Position numbers and translations under genes: made by a program
Notes under the pieces: model-generated
Databases searched by the model: none
What the model saw: the letters and a program-made list of their open reading frames with translations, nothing else
Told to the model about the DNA's origin: nothing
Assembly (NCBI GenBank): GCA_021107435.1
Contig: JAIOSV010000021.1
Location: forward strand, 1-53,637
Length of the DNA: 53,637 nucleotides
Direction: 5' to 3'
Source: Candidatus Sabulitectum sp.
Lineage (GTDB): Bacteria; Fermentibacterota; Fermentibacteria; Fermentibacterales; JCC-6
In this document: positions 49,764-53,637 of the stretch, in pieces
Numbering within the stretch: the first letter of the stretch is position 1
Layout of the letters: every line of letters starts with the position of its first letter

Positions 49764-50408
49764 TTACAAATGTATTCCCATTGTAGGTAACCACTCAAAG
49801 AGCAGGAACTGTGTCTGCCCGATAAGAAGGCTGATACGAGCCATAACGGTGTAGCCGAAGCTGGCCCCAAATGCCACCATAAGAATCGTGATGCCCACAT
49901 TGGCCGCCTGACCAATCGCGCCTGTGTGCGCCTTTGAGAAAAAGAAGTAAACAAGGCCGCAGACAACGCCTGTTACAATAATGATGTTGCTGGCCCAGCT
50001 AAACCATCCACCGCCCTGCCCCAGAGCAATAATGGTTCCGTTTACCTGAGCGAGAGCATTGGTCTGAAACATGGCAGTCATACTGAGACCGGCTCCTGTA
50101 CCCACGATGAGTGCAAGAGACAATCTGCTAAGGCTGGAAAGTTTCGGAACCACACGCAGAACCATAAACAGACCCAGAAAGCCAGGAATCAGCCAGACAG
50201 GTTGCATCCCGCCTTCAGAGGGAACAAGATTATCCCACCAGTTGGGTATCAACACATTCTTGATTGTATAGATAACCCAGTAGCCGGCGCTCATTCCCAC
50301 AAAAAGATGCTCGGCGAACTTGTAGAAGGGATTATCCTTGTAGAGGAAACTGTAGAGACTGAGGGAAAGCAGAGCTCCCAGCCATATTCCCAGTACTGTC
50401 CAGTTCAT
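49764..50408 (-). CDS. Membrane cassette protein D (multi-pass membrane protein)
   Basis: 214 residues, about six membrane segments, with a conserved-looking NPFYKFAEHLFVGMSAGYWVIY near the N-terminus. It ends in a hydrophobic FLLFEWLPTMGIHL. No named family recognised. ATG with AGGAGG 6 nt upstream; a 4-nt ATGA overlap with the preceding gene shows it belongs to the same operon. Confidence 0.85.
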   Translation of the reverse strand: MNWTVLGIWLGALLSLSLYSFLYKDNPFYKFAEHLFVGMSAGYWVIYTIKNVLIPNWWDNLVPSEGGMQPVWLIPGFLGLFMVLRVVPKLSSLSRLSLALIVGTGAGLSMTAMFQTNALAQVNGTIIALGQGGGWFSWASNIIIVTGVVCGLVYFFFSKAHTGAIGQAANVGITILMVAFGASFGYTVMARISLLIGQTQFLLFEWLPTMGIHL

Positions 50409-51262
50409 TTCACCCCTCCTTTCCTCTTTTTAGCGACCAGATATGATATGTTCCCGAGAATTATGAACAGCATGATACCCAGGTGAGCAACTGACTGGGC
50501 TGCCATACCCGGAGTTGCTGTTCCGGCAGGGGCGTTTTCCACACCCACTCTTACCATGGTTTCGTAATCAGCGGCCCCCTTGAGACCTCCAAGAAGACCA
50601 ACCATCTGCCCGGTGCCCAGGTAGGGATAGAACTGCGGAGCGCTCACAGCAGTACAGCCTCCGCCGATTGGTATATTGTATCTGTCCCCCGCCATCATAA
50701 CCCAGGCTGGCACACCGGGATCACCGGCAGAAAGAGAAATTATCATATCAAAGTCACCAAGTTTGTTGACGCCATCCATGATGGGCATATCGTCAACCGG
50801 ATTGCCGTCATAATCCACAGGAAATACGGACTTGATATCGCTGCCCAGTCTGACGATAAGCACACCGCCGCCGGTCTTGTAGCCCAGATTCACCCAGTCT
50901 ACATACTCCTCCCGGCCCAGGCTGTCTGAGACTGAGATAAGTGCTTCGTTTCCCAGGCTGACTCCCATTGGCCAGAGTGCCATTGAGACAATTTTGATGT
51001 CTTTTGTCATGAGCTGCTGAGCAAGAGCGATTGCCATGGGCTGAAGCTCCGGCATTGTGGACGGGTCATAATCAAAGCTGAGAAGCACCTTTGAACCGGC
51101 AGGTAAAGCGTCAACTGCGTTGTACATGTCCAGACTGGGGCCGGCGCTAATAGGAATGGGCAGACTCATCCTGACAGAGAGGGGTATAATTACCGCAAGT
51201 GCCATAACAATGAAAATTATCCTTCTGTCTATGTCACCCAGTTTTTCTACGAATGTTGCCAT
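50405..51262 (-). CDS. Membrane cassette protein C (conserved, two membrane anchors)
   Basis: 285 residues. A membrane segment near the N-terminus (about 14-33) and one near the C-terminus (about 256-277) flank a soluble domain of about 220 residues: VLLSFDYDPSTMPELQPMAIAL, GYKTGGGVLIVRLGSDIK, FDMIISLSAGDPGVPAWV, IGGGCTAVSAPQFYPY. The soluble part looks like an alpha/beta fold. Function unknown. Start and stop overlap the neighbours by 1 and 4 nt. Confidence 0.85.
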   Translation of the reverse strand: MATFVEKLGDIDRRIIFIVMALAVIIPLSVRMSLPIPISAGPSLDMYNAVDALPAGSKVLLSFDYDPSTMPELQPMAIALAQQLMTKDIKIVSMALWPMGVSLGNEALISVSDSLGREEYVDWVNLGYKTGGGVLIVRLGSDIKSVFPVDYDGNPVDDMPIMDGVNKLGDFDMIISLSAGDPGVPAWVMMAGDRYNIPIGGGCTAVSAPQFYPYLGTGQMVGLLGGLKGAADYETMVRVGVENAPAGTATPGMAAQSVAHLGIMLFIILGNISYLVAKKRKGGVK

Positions 51263-51879
51263 CAGTCCGCACCTCCAAGGTAACTGCGCTCAATCCCGAA
51301 GATCATTCGCAGCGAGGTGGCTACCATACCCATTGCGGCTCCGATCATAACGGCTCTCTGCCCGGCAAGGTTGGGAACCTGCATAATCCATTCACTGATC
51401 AGGGGAATTTTACCCCAGATCATAGCTCCTATAGGAACGCGCCCCAGCATAACCACAAAAGCGCTTATCAAAAGAAGAGTTGCCCTCCAGTTGCTCGCCC
51501 GGAAAGCGCGGAAAGCCGCGCTCGCTACAAAGAAAGCCAGGAGGCTGAACATCGTGGCTCCCATTGGCACCATCATCTGAGTGAACATGTAATCAAAGGG
51601 TTTGCCCGGTTCAATCCCTAAGAAAAGACCGGTTATAATCATGGCCGCGAAGCCGGCAATTGTCACCGGGCTGTACTTCCAGTTTCTGGCCTTGAAGCGA
51701 ATCTTGTGGATGTGTATGTGAAGGAGGTTAACTGCTCCGAGAAAAATCGCGAAACTGGCCACTATCATGTACCACTCCTGAAGACTTTCTCCCATGGATT
51801 GAGTAGCCGGTACAAAAAACTGTAAGATCATTATCATTCCGGCCACAAATGTGATCATCAAAGGTATTGCGAGTCTCAC
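51262..51879 (-). CDS. Membrane cassette protein B (multi-pass membrane protein)
   Basis: 205 residues, about six membrane segments; contains HIHIHKIRFKARNWKYSP and MQVPNLAGQRAVMIGAAMGMVATSLRMIFGIERSYLG. No named family recognised. GTG start with AGGAGG 7 nt upstream. Its stop overlaps the ATG of gene C by one base; it starts 11 nt after gene A. Confidence 0.83.
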   Translation of the reverse strand: MRLAIPLMITFVAGMIMILQFFVPATQSMGESLQEWYMIVASFAIFLGAVNLLHIHIHKIRFKARNWKYSPVTIAGFAAMIITGLFLGIEPGKPFDYMFTQMMVPMGATMFSLLAFFVASAAFRAFRASNWRATLLLISAFVVMLGRVPIGAMIWGKIPLISEWIMQVPNLAGQRAVMIGAAMGMVATSLRMIFGIERSYLGGAD

Positions 51880-51890
51880 TTCACAGCCTC

Positions 51891-53075
51891 CTATTCTACC
51901 GAAGTAATTGTTTTGAGGAAGTCAGCCACCCTGGCAGCCGGTTCCCATGCCTCGCCAATTGTGGCAGTGAGAACACCAATGACAATTACGACCATGAAGA
52001 AGAGTTTCGCAATATCCTGACCACGGAGACTGCCCAGCAGTTTCGGCTCCTTGGAAAGGTAGGCACTCGCTGCAAAAAGTTCCTCCCCTATAAGTGTGTA
52101 GTCACATGCAGCAATAAAGAAAGGGATCTGACTGGGCATAGCGGTTCCGGCAATTTGAATAGCGCCAACGCTTCTTCCTGTTTCAGCAAGAATCAGGCTC
52201 TCCGCGTAAAATGTACCAAGCATAAAAATGGCTGCAGGCTTCTGCCTGACCATTATGCCATCCACTCCAGCCGCATAGCCGAACTGATCATCAGTGATGT
52301 AGTGAATACTCTCTCTCTGGTAAGCATCAGGTCTTCCCACCTGCAGGTAGGACTCCTTCACTATCTCCTGCGCAACGCTCATGACCACAGAGCGGCAGGT
52401 TGGCACCAGAAGAGGTGAACCATACTCAGCGGTTTTCATGGCAACACGACCCAGAATTACCATACTGGCGATTGTCTGGATGTCATCCATGTCCATGATG
52501 CCGGGGATGTACAGCACAGGGCGACCCATCTCTGTGGCCCTTCCGACTGCATCTTCAACGGCGGTAAGACCTGCAATCCTGCGGATGTAGAGATCTTTGC
52601 CCCGCTTGCCCTGTTCAATGTAGTAGAAAATTACAAGACTGATAAGGGTAAGTATTACCAGCATTCCGATTCTTCCGGTATGAATCCACTGCTTTCGGGG
52701 AACAGCCGCCGCTGTTTCGGATGGCTCCCCGGCAATTCCACCGTAGAAAGGAACTATGCGGTAGGAATACTCCTGGCCATTATCCAGCCCCACATCGGTT
52801 TTTCTTCCGTCAAGCGGAGGAAGAGTGGCGATGGAATACCACGCTTCATCCTCGTCGAATCTCTCAAGAATCATGGAATCGGGGATTGCCGTATCAACAG
52901 CAACCGTCCATGCGAGATCAATGCCTCCTCCAGCATCATTCCGCGCGTCCTCCGCCGCAAGTGAGTGTATAAAACAGTCACCACCCGCATCTGATCCGAA
53001 TGAGCTTCCACCGCTCTGCGCCGGTAACACCCCGGCAAAAATCAGAAGAGGAAGTACAAACAGCACTCTTTTCAT
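51891..53075 (-). CDS. Membrane cassette protein A (fibronectin-like plus DUF6754-like domain)
   Basis: 394 residues from the ATG at 53075; a longer frame to 53201 has no ribosome-binding site. Signal peptide (1-19). A fibronectin type III-like domain (about 40-128: IDLAWTVAVDTAIPDSMILERF...NGQEYSYRIVPFYG) is followed by a membrane helix (about 135-156), a conserved soluble region (TAVEDAVGRATEMGRPVLYIPG, GSPLLVPTCRSVV, GVDGIMVRQKPAAIFMLGTFYAESLIL, AGTAMPSQIPFFIAACDY) and a C-terminal membrane helix. The soluble region resembles proteins labelled DUF6754, uncertainly. It is first in the cassette, with a clear promoter. Confidence 0.85.
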   Translation of the reverse strand: MKRVLFVLPLLIFAGVLPAQSGGSSFGSDAGGDCFIHSLAAEDARNDAGGGIDLAWTVAVDTAIPDSMILERFDEDEAWYSIATLPPLDGRKTDVGLDNGQEYSYRIVPFYGGIAGEPSETAAAVPRKQWIHTGRIGMLVILTLISLVIFYYIEQGKRGKDLYIRRIAGLTAVEDAVGRATEMGRPVLYIPGIMDMDDIQTIASMVILGRVAMKTAEYGSPLLVPTCRSVVMSVAQEIVKESYLQVGRPDAYQRESIHYITDDQFGYAAGVDGIMVRQKPAAIFMLGTFYAESLILAETGRSVGAIQIAGTAMPSQIPFFIAACDYTLIGEELFAASAYLSKEPKLLGSLRGQDIAKLFFMVVIVIGVLTATIGEAWEPAARVADFLKTITSVE

Positions 53076-53098
53076 ACTGCAAGAACCCCTTTCGTTAA

Positions 53099-53128
53099 AT
53101 TGTAATCGCACAAAACACAGTCTGACAA
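53099..53128 (-). promoter_or_regulatory. Promoter of the four-gene membrane cassette
   Basis: On the minus strand -35 TTGTCA (53123-53128), an 18-nt spacer and -10 TACAAT (53099-53104). Predicted start is near 53092, leaving a leader of about 17 nt before the ATG at 53075. Confidence 0.65.
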
Positions 53129-53408
53129 TAATAACCCTCCTCAGACACCCCCGCAACAAAGCAATGAAGTAATTTGCTGAAATATTCGTATTTGATTGCA
53201 CCCTATGCTGTTAACTCCTGACAGCATTTACTGTTGATCTCCTGCTCAGAGCAGCAGCGCAAACCGGATAGCACCACCGGCAGAATACCTGTCACTGAAG
53301 AAGCTTCTATGTGGTGAGAAACTGAAGTGTCAATTGTCAGTTGTTTCTTCCTGCAGGGTATATTAATTTTCACCGCGCACTGAAGTGGATAAACTTTTCC
53401 CCTTCAAG
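53129..53408. other. 280-nt region without a recognisable gene
   Basis: Between the cassette promoter and the DUF255 remnant no frame with a start, ribosome-binding site and protein-like sequence was seen. A minus-strand TTGACA (53330-53335 region) has no convincing -10. No terminator with a T-run was found. Confidence 0.4.
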
Positions 53409-53637
53409 TCAACGACTATGTTTCAGCAGCTCTTCAAGGTCTCCGGCAGTTACGACAGGTAAATTACATGTACCATTTCTGCACACACAGGCTGCGGCAG
53501 ATAAACCTGCTTAGCCCGGATCCATCACAGGTACTCGTAGCGAAATGCCGTAGAGTGCTGTGGTTACGAGGCTTGCGAATGCATAATCCGGAGGCATACT
53601 TTTACAGTATGTCGAGGACTGATGCATGAGTATAACG
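53409..53637 (-). pseudogene. C-terminal remnant of a DUF255/YyaL-type thioredoxin-domain gene
   Basis: A minus-strand frame running in from the window edge ends in CVCRNGTCNLPV...DLEELLKHSR and a TGA at 53409-53411. The CxCxxxxC...P then Leu-rich helix is characteristic of the C-terminus of DUF255 (YyaL/SSP411) proteins. The frame has an in-frame TAA at 53511-53513, so the 33-residue end is separated from the upstream 41 codons, which show no clear family match. It is either a decayed gene, a sequencing error, or a frameshifted copy; the rest lies outside the window. Confidence 0.4.

Noticed and set aside
1..53637. CRISPR arrays, insertion sequences, integrases, phage genes and rRNA
   Set aside because: No regularly spaced repeats, transposase or integrase motifs, or rRNA sequence were seen on either strand.

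Overview
The window (about 54 kb) looks like one chromosomal segment of an uncultured, strictly anaerobic, diderm bacterium. An outer membrane is implied by the TonB-dependent receptor, ExbB/ExbD/TonB, two PorV-like beta-barrels and many lipoproteins. Large secreted proteins end in FlgD-like/sorting-type C-terminal domains, and there are two GWxTD-domain proteins. This combination is typical of FCB-associated candidate phyla (Fermentibacterota, WOR-3, Eisenbacteria, Zixibacteria and similar). The phylum cannot be fixed from the sequence alone, so that placement is inference. GTG and TTG starts are frequent. No insertion sequence, phage, integrase or CRISPR array was seen.

Layout. (1) 1-2478: a beta-helix surface protein cut by the window edge, with its own strong promoter, and a PHP-type phosphoesterase. 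(2) 2484-21623, minus strand: a nearly gapless run of about 20 genes, many overlapping by 1-60 nt. In transcription order these are two tandem Na+/phosphate symporter paralogues, a DUF3006 protein, rsmI, an inositol-lipid synthase, inositol-1-phosphate synthase, tmk, a C-terminal processing protease, a phosphohexomutase, yceD, rpmF, plsX, fabH, fabG, acpP, fabF, rnc, an acyl-CoA dehydrogenase, etfB and a ferredoxin-fused etfA. It joins phospholipid and fatty-acid synthesis with an electron-bifurcating acyl-CoA dehydrogenase/Etf module. (3) 21753-24848, plus strand: a decaprenyl-phosphate phosphoribosyltransferase-like UbiA protein, ispE, tRNA-Gln, rplY and pth. (4) 24903-30846: a methionine-rich lipoprotein (minus), a DnaQ-type exonuclease, murA and a PD40 lipoprotein (plus), and another lipoprotein (minus). 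(5) 31072-46163, minus strand: a cell-envelope cluster of TonB-dependent receptor, ExbB, two ExbD, TonB, a large secreted protein, a PorV-like barrel, two GWxTD proteins, a degenerate M30-like secreted protein and a TPR lipoprotein. It is preceded by a consensus promoter. (6) 46663-49297: a second PorV-like barrel and a lone DUF4143-type AAA ATPase whose promoter sits in a 20-bp perfect inverted repeat. (7) 49368-53128: a small secreted protein and a four-gene membrane cassette of unknown function. (8) 53129-53637: a remnant of a DUF255/thioredoxin-domain gene.

Most worth following up: the uncharacterised four-gene membrane cassette; the inverted-repeat-controlled, apparently leaderless ATPase; a recurrent leaderless promoter arrangement on the plus strand; the MurA Cys-to-Asp change; inositol-phospholipid genes in a diderm anaerobe; the symporter duplication that copied the start of its neighbour; and a TonB with an acidic rather than proline-rich linker. 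Everything was read by eye; no alignment, folding or database search was run.
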